Assembly (NCBI GenBank): GCA_905236675.1
Contig: CAJOND010000020.1
Location: 1-63,802, forward strand
Direction of reading: 5' to 3'
Source: Candidatus Rifleibacteriota bacterium
GTDB taxonomy: Bacteria > Muiribacteriota > Ozemobacteria > Ozemobacterales > Ozemobacteraceae
Length of the DNA: 63,802 nucleotides
Part shown: positions 1 through 7,562 of the stretch, piece after piece
Layout of the letters: every line of letters begins with the position of its first letter
Numbering within the stretch: the stretch's first letter is position 1
The notes under the pieces: generated by a model
Told to the model about the DNA's origin: nothing
The model's database searches: none
What the model saw: only the letters and a program-made list of their open reading frames with translations
Position numbers and translations under genes: made by a program

Positions 1-273
1 CAGTTTATTACTATGACCAGTTTTTATATATTTATATCCATTTTCTAATTTGATTTTATTAATAATAGAAGTAAACTTGTCAAATTCAGATCTAATTAAT
101 ACGATATCAGCATCATCATCCCAAGGAATAAATCCATGTTCTCTAATAGCCCCAAGAAGTGTTCCACCATGTAGAGAATAGTTAATATTATTTTCTCTAC
201 ATATTCGGTCAAACTCTTTCAACAATATTAGGAGTTCTTCATGAATTACTTTTATATAAAATTCGTTACACAT
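1..273 (-). CDS. LicD family phosphotransferase, partial (C-terminus outside window)
   Basis: The reverse strand opens with ATG at 273 and reads without a stop to the window edge, giving about 91 residues. The segment GAIREHGFIPWDDDADIV is the LicD nucleotidyltransferase-fold motif: a G-A-(I/V)-R-E-H stretch followed by a WDDD-x-D metal-binding group. LicD proteins transfer phosphocholine or a polyol phosphate from a CDP carrier onto surface glycans. The gene follows another LicD gene with only two bases between stop and start; a GAAGGAAAG ribosome site lies in the end of that gene. The two are close paralogues over the visible part. The acceptor and the transferred group cannot be read from this sequence. 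Confidence 0.85.
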   Translation of the reverse strand, partial: MCNEFYIKVIHEELLILLKEFDRICRENNINYSLHGGTLLGAIREHGFIPWDDDADIVLIRSEFDKFTSIINKIKLENGYKYIKTGHSNKL

Positions 274-275
274 AA

Positions 276-1163
276 CTACTTCTTTCCTTCAGGGAAATAA
301 TAGATACCTTTATATTCTGTGTACGAACAATCCATATCAACACAAACCAACTCATGCCTTATAATTCTTTCTGGTATAGGAGGACGTTTCATATAATTTC
401 CAAAAATTCTTGTCAAATATTCATGGTAACCAGATATAACAGGCATCTTATATCCTTCGAAATCGAAATACTCCACAGAATCATACCAATTTCTAGGAAA
501 ATTATAAAAAGAGGTTTTTCCCCAAAGTTCCTTCACATACGTACAATCTTCCCAGGAATATTTGGTCATTTCTTTTTCGGCTAACCTCCATATTTTGTCT
601 TTAATACGTTTTGAAGGAATCAAAGCATATATAATCTTAGTTAGAATTCTTACAGTTTTTCCTTTATTATTTGGTAATCTTTGAGTATTGAACAATGCAA
701 AAACAAATCCCCATAAAATTTGTATATACTGAAGTATTTTAGAATTTGGTGTTGCATAAACAGAACCTATTTCTAAAGATATACCATGACAAATGTCATT
801 ATTTTGGTTATATTTACAAATAAAAGTAGTATTTGGATCTCTTAGAGAAATAGCACAATGGTGATAATTAACTTTTTCGTTTGTTCTACACAAAACATAT
901 CTATTATCACCATGCTTTAGCCATAGCTCATAAAACCTTTCATAATCAGGTCTAGGCATTATTACGTCAATATCATCATCCCAAGGAATAAACCCATGTT
1001 CTCTTACAGCTCCTATCATGCTACCGCCAAGTAAAGAGAACTTTAGATTATACTTTTCACAAAAATCTTTGAAAACAAGCAAAATTTGTAATAATTTTTG
1101 CTGCATTTTTTTTAAAGTAACAGAATCTACTTCATATGGTTTAAAAAAAGTATTGTTTTCCAT
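276..1163 (-). CDS. LicD family phosphotransferase
   Basis: A 295-residue protein with the LicD motif near residues 45-72: LGGSMIGAVREHGF, then PWDDDIDV, whose aspartates should bind metal. Family members move phosphocholine, ribitol-phosphate or similar groups onto lipopolysaccharide, teichoic acid or capsule sugars at the cytoplasmic face of the membrane. The length is normal for a single-domain LicD protein. It is the third gene of a leftward cluster (sugar transferase, ATP-grasp/HAD, this gene, second LicD), 106 bp after the ATP-grasp gene. Two LicD genes in a row suggest two different phospho-decorations or a recent duplication. Family call is firm; substrate is unknown. Confidence 0.88.
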   Translation of the reverse strand: MENNTFFKPYEVDSVTLKKMQQKLLQILLVFKDFCEKYNLKFSLLGGSMIGAVREHGFIPWDDDIDVIMPRPDYERFYELWLKHGDNRYVLCRTNEKVNYHHCAISLRDPNTTFICKYNQNNDICHGISLEIGSVYATPNSKILQYIQILWGFVFALFNTQRLPNNKGKTVRILTKIIYALIPSKRIKDKIWRLAEKEMTKYSWEDCTYVKELWGKTSFYNFPRNWYDSVEYFDFEGYKMPVISGYHEYLTRIFGNYMKRPPIPERIIRHELVCVDMDCSYTEYKGIYYFPEGKK

Positions 1164-1269
1164 CTATATACCTTTTTGGTAATAATTCATTTGTTGAACA
1201 TTATCACAATTATTAATTTTTATCAATATATAAGTTCGTCACTAAAACTAATGGATCATTTTTATAAAA

Positions 1270-2571
1270 TTACTGTCGCCAATCAAACAAGCAATCCATA
1301 TTACTTACATCAAAAACAGGTATATTGCATTTATCATGAATTAATTTTCGTTCTGCGAAACTATTATCTATAAAGATACTGTTTTTGTCATTTATATAAT
1401 TTACTTTTGATTCGTTCCATTTTAATTCTATTATTTCATCAAATAAACTTTCTGAAATAGAGAGCTTTTTGAAACTATCTTGAAGTTTTTCTTTAAAAGT
1501 CTCAAAATGTCTTGTAATCAAAGAGAGTTTAATTTTTTTATATCGGCATTGATATAAAAAAGCTATAACATATGGATTGACTGCTCTCCCATCTTTATAA
1601 GTCACAGTGTCGTCATAATCTATATACACATGATTAAACTCTAAGCATAACTTATATCTATCTATATATGTTTTATCGCAAACTACTGTATAATCATTTT
1701 TGGTCAATTCCGTAGGCAAACCAGAGAAATCACACAAAGAAAGTAATGGAAGATTTACTCCTAAACCTTTACTTATTGCAAAAGTTCCAGCAAACCTTGT
1801 ACATATCTCAAGAAGCTTCAAATTATTATTAGAATCTCTTTTTAATTGAACATACCAGTAACCTCTAAAATGAATTCTATCATTGATTGATTTTATAATA
1901 TTCAAGAATTCATCAGTTAAAGGAATATTATTTCCTCGAGCAGTTATACCATTCATTAAACGACTTCTAATTCTTGGATTACAGAAGATTAGTTCCCTAT
2001 TTTTATTTGTAAAACAATCAACGGTAAATTCTTCACCTGGTAAATACTCACAAATAACCATTTCGTCCAAATTGTCTATATTTTGTAATTCTTCCGCAGA
2101 ATTTATTATCTTTGCTCCTTTTGATCCTTGACTACTATCTGGTTTAATAAAAACAGGATATTTCTTAACATGGTCAACATTATCGTATATTTCAGGGCAA
2201 TAAAACTCTTTCAAAAGTGTTTTATATGCAATTTTTTTATGTCTACATAAACAAGTTGTTTCATAAGGTGAACAAACAACTATCGCAGGTATTTCTGACT
2301 CATGTTCTTTTAAAACCATTGCAATTGTTTCATCTGTAGGTATAATAAAATCTATTTGTTTCTCTTTTATAATTTTAATAAAAACCGACAAAAACCTATC
2401 CTCATAAACATAAGGTAAATCTATAATAGAATCCTCACAGACAAATTCTGAATGATTAGGATAACTTGATGCTGCTATAACATGAAATCTTAAATTGTTT
2501 TTTAAACAATCTATAATTTGCATAGCAGGATAAGTAGAACCAGAAAAAACCATTACATTTTTTTTAGTCAT
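1270..2571 (-). CDS. ATP-grasp ligase fused to a HAD-like hydrolase domain
   Basis: A 433-residue protein. Residues 1-300 look like a carbamoyl-phosphate-synthase-type ATP-grasp ligase: a Rossmann-like start (VMVFSGSTYPAMQ), the nucleotide loop KPDSSQGSKGAKII near 143-156, and LLEICTRFAGT near 253-263 in the place of the usual E-x-N-x-R metal motif (Cys replaces Asn). Residues 311-433 carry a HAD signature: YIDYDDT (D318, D320, T322), a motif II threonine in LITR, and FIDNS near 400-404 for motif IV. ATP-grasp enzymes join a carboxylate to an amine; HAD proteins are mostly phosphatases. The start overlaps the stop of the upstream sugar transferase by 4 bp, so the two are translationally coupled. 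Role in glycan precursor synthesis is inferred from the neighbours. Confidence 0.8.
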   Translation of the reverse strand: MTKKNVMVFSGSTYPAMQIIDCLKNNLRFHVIAASSYPNHSEFVCEDSIIDLPYVYEDRFLSVFIKIIKEKQIDFIIPTDETIAMVLKEHESEIPAIVVCSPYETTCLCRHKKIAYKTLLKEFYCPEIYDNVDHVKKYPVFIKPDSSQGSKGAKIINSAEELQNIDNLDEMVICEYLPGEEFTVDCFTNKNRELIFCNPRIRSRLMNGITARGNNIPLTDEFLNIIKSINDRIHFRGYWYVQLKRDSNNNLKLLEICTRFAGTFAISKGLGVNLPLLSLCDFSGLPTELTKNDYTVVCDKTYIDRYKLCLEFNHVYIDYDDTVTYKDGRAVNPYVIAFLYQCRYKKIKLSLITRHFETFKEKLQDSFKKLSISESLFDEIIELKWNESKVNYINDKNSIFIDNSFAERKLIHDKCNIPVFDVSNMDCLFDWRQ

Positions 2572-3218
2572 ATTCTTTTTTGAGATCTTTCTACATCAAG
2601 AGGTTTATAAACAACTCCGTTGTGGATTATTTGACTAGCTGTTTCGATGTTATCACGTTTAAAAACAACAAAAATAGTAAATAGAATAATTTTAATATCA
2701 GTAATTAGCGAAAGTTCGTGAATATATTGCAAATCCATTTTAAATTTTTCGTTCCAAGCAACATAATTTCTTCCATTTATTTGTGCATAACCAGTAAGAC
2801 CTGGTCTTACGTCATGACGATGCCTTTCTTCATCCGTATAAAAACCCAAATATCTTACTAACAATGGGCGTGGACCAACAAAAGACATTTCTCCTTTAAG
2901 AATATTAAAGAGTTCTGGAAGTTCATCTAAACTAGTTGAACGCAAAAATTTACCAAAAGATGTTAATCTTAATTCATCAGGAAGCAAATCGCCTTTTTCA
3001 TTGCGTTCATCAGTCATACTTCTGAACTTATAGAGTTTAAATATTTTTTCATGTAACCCAGGGCGTTCTTGGGAAAAGATAACAGGTTTTCCTAGTTTCT
3101 TACGAACAAGAATAGCAACCAATAAAAATACTGGAGCCAAAACAATAATAGCAACTAATGAAAGGATAAAATCTAATAACCTTTTTATATATTTTTCATA
3201 AAAACTTACACTGTTCAT
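2568..3218 (-). CDS. Initiating sugar-phosphate transferase (polyprenol-phosphate, short PglC-like form)
   Basis: This 216-residue protein has one N-terminal hydrophobic segment (about 12-37) followed by the bacterial sugar transferase core: FSQERPGL, KLYKFRSM, ELPELFNILKGEMS, SFVGPRPL and RPGLTGYAQINGRN. These are the hallmarks of the monotopic phosphoglycosyl transferases (PglC, or the C-terminal domain of WcaJ), which load the first sugar phosphate onto undecaprenyl phosphate at the inner membrane. The length matches the short PglC form without the extra WcaJ membrane helices. It heads the leftward cluster and likely starts assembly of the repeat unit that the LicD proteins decorate. The sugar specificity cannot be predicted. 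Confidence 0.93.
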   Translation of the reverse strand: MNSVSFYEKYIKRLLDFILSLVAIIVLAPVFLLVAILVRKKLGKPVIFSQERPGLHEKIFKLYKFRSMTDERNEKGDLLPDELRLTSFGKFLRSTSLDELPELFNILKGEMSFVGPRPLLVRYLGFYTDEERHRHDVRPGLTGYAQINGRNYVAWNEKFKMDLQYIHELSLITDIKIILFTIFVVFKRDNIETASQIIHNGVVYKPLDVERSQKRI

Positions 3219-3331
3219 GTTTTGAACCTTTTTATAGATGCTATATTAAAAATAAAAAAAACTCAAGTGCTTTATTATCATTTGGCTTATTTCTTCTTTA
3301 AAAACCAAATAAAATATGCTATAAAAAATTT

Positions 3332-4402
3332 ATGTCTAATACAAAAACACATATTAAAAATAATGAAATAGGCAGTGAATTTATTTTAGCAGAAACAAAT
3401 ACAAAAACATTTTTTAAATTAGACAATATGCATTTATATGCTTCAGGTCGTTCAGCATTAAATACAATTATAAAAGACATTATAAGTGATAATTCAAAGC
3501 ATTCTGCTTATTTTCCAAGCTATTGTTGTCATAGTATGCTAGAGCCATTTATAAAAAACGATGTTGATATAAGCTTTTATGAAGTTTTTGTAAATGAAAA
3601 CGGTTTTTACTGTGATTACCGAGAAACAAACTGCGATATTGTTTTTCTAATTGATTACTTTGGTTTTAAAAACATTAATCAGCCCTGTTTTAGGGATAAA
3701 ATTATAATAAAAGACGTTACCCACTCTTTGTTCAGAAAAGAAAAGAACTTTGATTACTCTTATGAATTTGGAAGTTTTAGAAAATGGACTGCTATAGATG
3801 GTGGTTTTGCCTTAAAAAGGAAAGTTAGACTTAACTGTTCTGAACAAAACAATTATTCCAACAAATTTGTTGAATTAAGAAAAAAAGCACGTTCATTAAA
3901 AAGCCGTTATTTAAATGGTGAAAACATAGATAAATCAGAATTTTTAACTCTATTTAATGAAGCAGAAGATGAACTAGATAAAAATTACGCAAATACATCT
4001 TTTCCCCAAGACGAAATACAACTTTTACAAAATTTAGATATTGAATTTATAAGGAATAAAAGAAGAGCAAATGCTTCTGTTTTAATAGAAGCTTTAAAAT
4101 CATTTAACATTCCTCAAATTCATATTATAAATAAATTATCTCAAAACGACTGTCCGTTATTTGTTACTATCCAAGTAGAAAAGAAATACAGAGACTCATT
4201 AAAACAATACCTAGTGAAACAGGATATTTATACACCAATACATTGGCCTTTATCTGAATTACATAATATTTCAGATAAAGCCAAAACAATTTATGACGAA
4301 GAACTATCTTTAATCTGCGACCAGCGTTATTCTCAAGATGATATGTATCGACAAGCCGAAACAATAAACAACTTTTTCAAAAAGAGCATACTCTTATATT
4401 AA
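3332..4402 (+). CDS. DegT/DnrJ/EryC1/StrS-like PLP aminotransferase (divergent)
   Basis: A 356-residue protein with a fold-type I PLP enzyme layout. ASGRSALN near 37-44 resembles the phosphate-binding turn, KDVTHSL near 127-133 supplies the PLP-ring aspartate (D128), and GSFRKWTAIDGGF near 147-159 carries the probable Schiff-base lysine K151. DegT-type enzymes make amino sugars or amino-modified side chains. The protein is divergent and the call rests on these motifs. It is transcribed away from the sugar transferase across a 113 bp gap and ends exactly where the convergent FemAB-like gene ends. No Shine-Dalgarno is visible before the ATG, and a TATGCT box sits only 11 bp upstream, so a leaderless mRNA is possible. 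Confidence 0.68.
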   Translation: MSNTKTHIKNNEIGSEFILAETNTKTFFKLDNMHLYASGRSALNTIIKDIISDNSKHSAYFPSYCCHSMLEPFIKNDVDISFYEVFVNENGFYCDYRETNCDIVFLIDYFGFKNINQPCFRDKIIIKDVTHSLFRKEKNFDYSYEFGSFRKWTAIDGGFALKRKVRLNCSEQNNYSNKFVELRKKARSLKSRYLNGENIDKSEFLTLFNEAEDELDKNYANTSFPQDEIQLLQNLDIEFIRNKRRANASVLIEALKSFNIPQIHIINKLSQNDCPLFVTIQVEKKYRDSLKQYLVKQDIYTPIHWPLSELHNISDKAKTIYDEELSLICDQRYSQDDMYRQAETINNFFKKSILLY

Positions 4403-5458
4403 TTACACAGCTCTATATAATGGGAAATATTGACTATTGGCTGGCAAGTCTCTGCGTAAACTGACTAACTTATCGTATATTTCCTGATTAAAAATCTTTT
4501 TGCCTATCCAAAATTCTGTATCAGGACCTCTCATAAATGATTTTTTAAACTTATAAAGATTATCTTCTTTAGAACCTAAGCCACCACCTAAGTGCAATCG
4601 TTTATAACCATTTCGGCAACCCCATTTAGCCGCTTCATATAAAAGCAAATTAGTTGGAGCATATTGTCTAAGTTCATGTTTACTTGCAGATAGATGATAA
4701 TGCATATTACCGTTACAGAACAAAAAAATAGAACAAGCTATTATTTCTCCATTTAATTCTGCATAAAACCAAATTGAATTCTTATTCAAATCTTCTCTAA
4801 TAGACTCGTAAAATGATTGTGGAAAATAATAGTATTCCTCTGCATTATCATATTTCATTGTTTCATTATAAATATCCATAAAAGGATTTATAATAAATGG
4901 TTCTATTGTGTTTTTAACTAGAATATTAGACTTTTGAGCCTTACGAATCATGTTTCTGTTTTTACTTGTCATATTTTCCCATATGACCTCTTCTGATGAA
5001 ATATCCAAGCAAACAGTATTTCCACAATGAACCAAATTATTATATAAGCAATCAATCTTTTTATAATTGGACACAATAGGATGGAATCTGACAAATTCAT
5101 CTATAATATTGTTTTTCAAACACCATTCATAATAATCTTGTTTTAACTTGTTTAGCAGAAATTCTTGATTATCTTTCGTTTCTATTAGCCATCCACCGTA
5201 TCCATAAGGAGTTACGATATCATAGTATTTTTCTTTTTCAAGTCGAACTTTCAATGGTTCGAAATCTGCTATATCCCGTTTAAAAACAACATTAATAGCT
5301 TTTAAGTTTTCGTCTGAGTAATAAAGCAACAATGGTTCACCATCGCCATGTATTTGAAATGCTTTCACATAACCAGAAAGATAGTAAACATCATAATGTT
5401 CAAAACTCTTAACTATTTTATCCCATTCTTCTTGCTCAGATAAAGTGTAGATTTTCAT
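4403..5458 (-). CDS. FemAB/GNAT-like acyltransferase
   Basis: A 351-residue protein of the double-GNAT FemAB type. The second half holds the recognisable part: IWFYAELNGEIIACSIFLF, the YHLSAS stretch, LLLYEAAKWGCRNGYKRLHLGGG, and KFKKSFMRG. Family members move an amino acid from aminoacyl-tRNA, or another acyl group, onto peptidoglycan or cell-surface glycans in the cytoplasm. Next to LicD, ATP-grasp and aminotransferase genes it probably attaches an amino acid or acyl group to the same surface polymer; this is inference. The gene is convergent with and abuts the aminotransferase. A 26-bp perfect inverted repeat lies 35 bp upstream of its ATG. Confidence 0.8.
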   Translation of the reverse strand: MKIYTLSEQEEWDKIVKSFEHYDVYYLSGYVKAFQIHGDGEPLLLYYSDENLKAINVVFKRDIADFEPLKVRLEKEKYYDIVTPYGYGGWLIETKDNQEFLLNKLKQDYYEWCLKNNIIDEFVRFHPIVSNYKKIDCLYNNLVHCGNTVCLDISSEEVIWENMTSKNRNMIRKAQKSNILVKNTIEPFIINPFMDIYNETMKYDNAEEYYYFPQSFYESIREDLNKNSIWFYAELNGEIIACSIFLFCNGNMHYHLSASKHELRQYAPTNLLLYEAAKWGCRNGYKRLHLGGGLGSKEDNLYKFKKSFMRGPDTEFWIGKKIFNQEIYDKLVSLRRDLPANSQYFPLYRAV

Positions 5459-5492
5459 GATAAGCAGTTCATTTCACCTTGTATTGTTTAGA

Positions 5493-5549
5493 TGTTGACA
5501 ACAATTTCAATAAGTTCACAACATGAACTTATTGAAATTGTTGTCAACA
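5493..5549. repeat. Perfect 26-bp inverted repeat with 5-nt loop
   Basis: The arms 5493-5518 and 5524-5549 are perfectly complementary and enclose the loop CAACA. The left arm begins TTGACAACAA. It lies in the leader or promoter region of the FemAB-like gene, at the border between the glycan locus and the nuclease island. No T-run follows on either side, so a simple intrinsic terminator is unlikely. It could be a recombination site, a regulatory hairpin or a tiny mobile element. Confidence 0.9.
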
Positions 5550-5628
5550 AATATTAATATAAGTTTAAGAAATGAGCAATACAAAATTTAGGGGATAGGG
5601 AAAAAGGCTTATAGCGGAGGGATTAATA

Positions 5629-5658
5629 AATTGAAAACTGAAAGTTGAAAGTTGAGAA
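5629..5658 (+). repeat. A-rich degenerate heptamer tract
   Basis: Degenerate tandem copies of TGAAAAC/TGAAAGT, ending TTGAGAAG. Similar tracts recur at about 7187-7216, 9195-9228 and 15489-15520, and inverted at 37560-37606, always between genes. Confidence 0.6.
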
Positions 5659-5666
5659 GAGAGGAC

Positions 5667-5703
5667 TGGATTGCCATGCAGTCTAGCGATTGCTCACAAT
5701 GAA
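5667..5703 (+). repeat. GGATTGCC-type interspersed hairpin repeat
   Basis: TGGATTGCCATGC at the left and CTCACAATGA at the right fold back on each other through ATTG/CAAT. The same plan is clearer at 7391-7427. Short repeats of this pattern are known between genes in many bacteria. Confidence 0.55.
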
Positions 5704-5730
5704 GGGAAATTATAAGGTGAGAATTAAGAT

Positions 5731-5780
5731 ATAAGACCAAAACTTGAGATACAAGATTAAAGAAAAGTAATTATTGTAGT
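5731..5780 (+). repeat. 50-bp direct repeat, copy A
   Basis: Begins ATAAGACCAAAACTTGAG and matches copy B at 9238-9287 at 45 of 50 positions by eye, in the same orientation. The two copies flank the RpnA and AAA/nuclease genes. Confidence 0.8.
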
Positions 5781-5832
5781 CGGTTTTTGTTGTAGTTGTT
5801 GTAAAGCTAGAAGAGTTGGAAGGGGTAAAAGA

Positions 5833-5895
5833 GTCTTGGTCATTCTAATAACCTCCTCTAAGTTTTCAACATTTTCATATTCTGGCTTGTTTAAG
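5833..5895 (-). pseudogene. Fragment of an RpnA-type gene (central part)
   Basis: On the reverse strand this reads EYENVENLEEVIRMTK, close to the AYENALTLEEVIRMTKT segment of the intact RpnA-type gene at 6136-7071. It then runs into unrelated sequence. It lies downstream of another C-terminal fragment, so at least two decayed copies are piled up here. Confidence 0.75.
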
Positions 5896-5898
5896 AAG

Positions 5899-6102
5899 TT
5901 ATAAAACTAAATTATATTCTTTAAAATCAGCGAGTAACTGCTTAGTAGTAATCCCTAAAGAAGTCGCAGCTTAATCTAATGTAATTAAGCCTTTCTTAAT
6001 CATATCATAAAAAGCACTAAGCTTACCTTTCTTTTCTCCTTCTTTTAAATCATTTTCTCTGTCGTAATCTCTAAAAGTCTTAACCATTCCGATAACTTTC
6101 TC
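5899..6102 (-). pseudogene. Decayed C-terminal fragment of an RpnA-type gene
   Basis: The reverse strand reads KTFRDYDRENDLKEGEKKG, then FYDMIKKGLITLD, an in-frame TAA at 5971-5973, then AATSLGITTKQLLADFKEYN and the normal stop. This is nearly the same as the last 65 or so residues of the adjacent intact gene at 6136-7071. The start and nuclease domain are missing. The internal stop and the absent 5' part mark it as a remnant of a tandem copy. Confidence 0.85.
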
Positions 6103-6135
6103 TGAGTTTTTTTGGTCTTTTTGGTTTAATAAAAA

Positions 6136-7071
6136 TTATAAAATAAGATTATATTCTTTGAAATCAGCCAAAAGTTTATCTACAGTTATACCAATATCTG
6201 AGGCAGCTTCTTCTAAAGTAATTCGACCTTTTTTTATCATATCGTAAAAAGCACTTAATTTACCTTTTTTTTCTCCTTTCTTTTCACCTTCTTTTAAATC
6301 ATTTTCTCTGTCGTAATCTCTAAATGTCTTAGTCATTCTAATAACCTCCTCTAGGGTTAGAGCATTTTCATAAGCAGGATTGTCAAAAACAACGGAAAGG
6401 AACCTTCTCATAAAAGCCATGAAAGAAACAAACTTGTTTCTATAATCTGGGTCTTTTATTATTTCCTTTAATTCATTTAAGAACTCTATAAATTTATCAG
6501 TACTTGCTGTTCTCTGTAATTTCATAGTAGCAACTACAGAGTTAGCTAAACCGTCAAAAACAGAATCTTTTTCATTAGCTTCAGGATGAACTTCATCAAT
6601 AAAATAATAACTTATTTTTGGAACGAAATTTTGAAGTTCCTCATTTGTTTCTTTAAACATATCCTGAATGTTCTTGGGAACATTCCAAATGTCTTTGCCA
6701 TTATAAAGAACTATAGGTAGCACAACAGGAAGTTTCTTTTCCTTCCAGTATTCCAAGTTTTTATTTCCAAGCAAATATAAATAAAGCAAGGAAACATAAG
6801 ACATGATTCTCACAGGCATAGTTTCGTCAACATCTGACTGGAATTCAATTAGAATATAGATATAAATCCATTTGTCACGCCATCTAAGTTTCCATATTAT
6901 ATCATCATGGCGTTCAGTATTTTCTTTTGGTACAAACGATGTATTTTCGCGTTCCAACGTATTAAAATCAAACTCAGAAACACAATCTAAAGCAACAAAA
7001 CCCTGAATTAGGTCTTTCACATTTTCAGGGTGCGAATAAAACTCTTTATGCGCTATATCATGCTGTCCCAT
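6136..7071 (-). CDS. Rpn family (RpnA-like) recombination-promoting nuclease
   Basis: A 311-residue protein matching the Rpn/Transposase_31 type. The N-terminal PD-(D/E)xK core includes HDDIIWKLR (D56/D57) and YILIEFQS (E76 and Q78), followed by the family's TMPVRIMSYVSLLYLYL helix. Rpn proteins are DNA endonucleases linked to recombination and, in recent work, to anti-phage defence. The C-terminus (about 245-311) is a charged linker, EGEKKGEKKGK, then a short helical tail, LEEAASDIGITVDKLLADF, that could be a small helix-turn-helix. That tail is shared with the otherwise different protein at 9470-10348. Decayed copies lie just downstream. Confidence 0.88.
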   Translation of the reverse strand: MGQHDIAHKEFYSHPENVKDLIQGFVALDCVSEFDFNTLERENTSFVPKENTERHDDIIWKLRWRDKWIYIYILIEFQSDVDETMPVRIMSYVSLLYLYLLGNKNLEYWKEKKLPVVLPIVLYNGKDIWNVPKNIQDMFKETNEELQNFVPKISYYFIDEVHPEANEKDSVFDGLANSVVATMKLQRTASTDKFIEFLNELKEIIKDPDYRNKFVSFMAFMRRFLSVVFDNPAYENALTLEEVIRMTKTFRDYDRENDLKEGEKKGEKKGKLSAFYDMIKKGRITLEEAASDIGITVDKLLADFKEYNLIL

Positions 7072-7225
7072 AACTAAATTTTAGCAAGTTATAAAAATTT
7101 AGTCAAATAGTGCTAAAAAATAGTGTCTATTAAAAATGAAGAATTGAGAGCATTATAGAAGTCGAGGTTAACGCATCTTAGAGAGAGAAAACTGAAAATT
7201 GAAAATTGAGAATTTATGAACCTAA

Positions 7226-7262
7226 GTTGCCACGCATCTTTCAGAGGCTCGCAGAATGTGTG
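7226..7262 (+). repeat. GCCACG-type interspersed hairpin repeat
   Basis: GTTGCCACGCATC at the left, then AGAGGCTCGCAG and TGTGCGAG. It shares the GCCACG...CTCGC plan with 7391-7427, but its folding is weaker. Confidence 0.45.
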
Positions 7263-7330
7263 CGAGAACTAATTTTTTAACCCAAATCAGGCTACAAACA
7301 AATAAATATTATTTTTTCAGCAGATTTCGA

Positions 7331-7366
7331 GTTTTGAGACAGCCTTTAAAGAGGGTGTCTCAAAAC
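7331..7366. terminator. Stem-loop, possible terminator
   Basis: GTTTTGAGACA (7331-7341) pairs with TGTCTCAAAAC (7356-7366), an 11-bp stem. It lies downstream of no gene on the plus strand and upstream of the RpnA-type gene. It may be an interspersed repeat rather than a functional terminator. Confidence 0.45.
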
Positions 7367-7390
7367 TTGTTAATTGCCAAAGAATTATTC

Positions 7391-7427
7391 TGGATCGCCA
7401 CGGTGTCTAACGGCACCTCGCGATGAC
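7391..7427 (+). repeat. GGATCGCCACGG-type interspersed hairpin repeat
   Basis: ATCGC (7394-7398) pairs with GCGAT (7420-7424), and inside it GGTG (7402-7405) pairs with CACC (7414-7417). The outer edges are TGGATCGCCACGG and CTCGCGATGACG. It stands out as GC-rich in an AT-rich gap. Confidence 0.65.
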
Positions 7428-7562
7428 GTTTTTTAGGTAGTTATTGCAATTGTTTTTATTGTTAAAATCGAAGCTTAGTAAGTTATCGAATATTTGATAT
7501 AATCGATAACTTTCTAACCCTCTAATAACAATAACTACAACAAAAACCAACTACAATAAAAA

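Larger units (their letters stand above)
5459..6135. other. Intergenic region with hairpin, repeats and decayed Rpn fragments
   Basis: This 677-bp stretch has no intact gene. From left to right it holds the perfect inverted repeat at 5493-5549, an A-rich heptamer tract (5629-5658), a hairpin repeat of the GGATTGCC type (5667-5703), a 50-bp repeat shared with 9238-9287 (5731-5780), and two fragments of an RpnA-type gene (5833-5895 and 5899-6102). It looks like a decay zone beside the active nuclease genes. Confidence 0.75.
7072..7562. other. Intergenic region rich in hairpin repeats
   Basis: About 490 bp without a gene. It contains an upstream block (7069-7118) resembling 10409-10459, a heptamer tract (7187-7216), a GCCACG-type hairpin (7226-7262), a GTTTTGAGACA stem-loop (7331-7366), a GGATCGCCACGG hairpin (7391-7427) and a 10-bp inverted repeat (7480-7489 with 7503-7512). 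Confidence 0.75.

Noticed and set aside
3332..4402. A catalytically dead aminotransferase.
   Set aside because: A lysine is present in the right place (K151 in SFRKW) together with the PLP aspartate D128.
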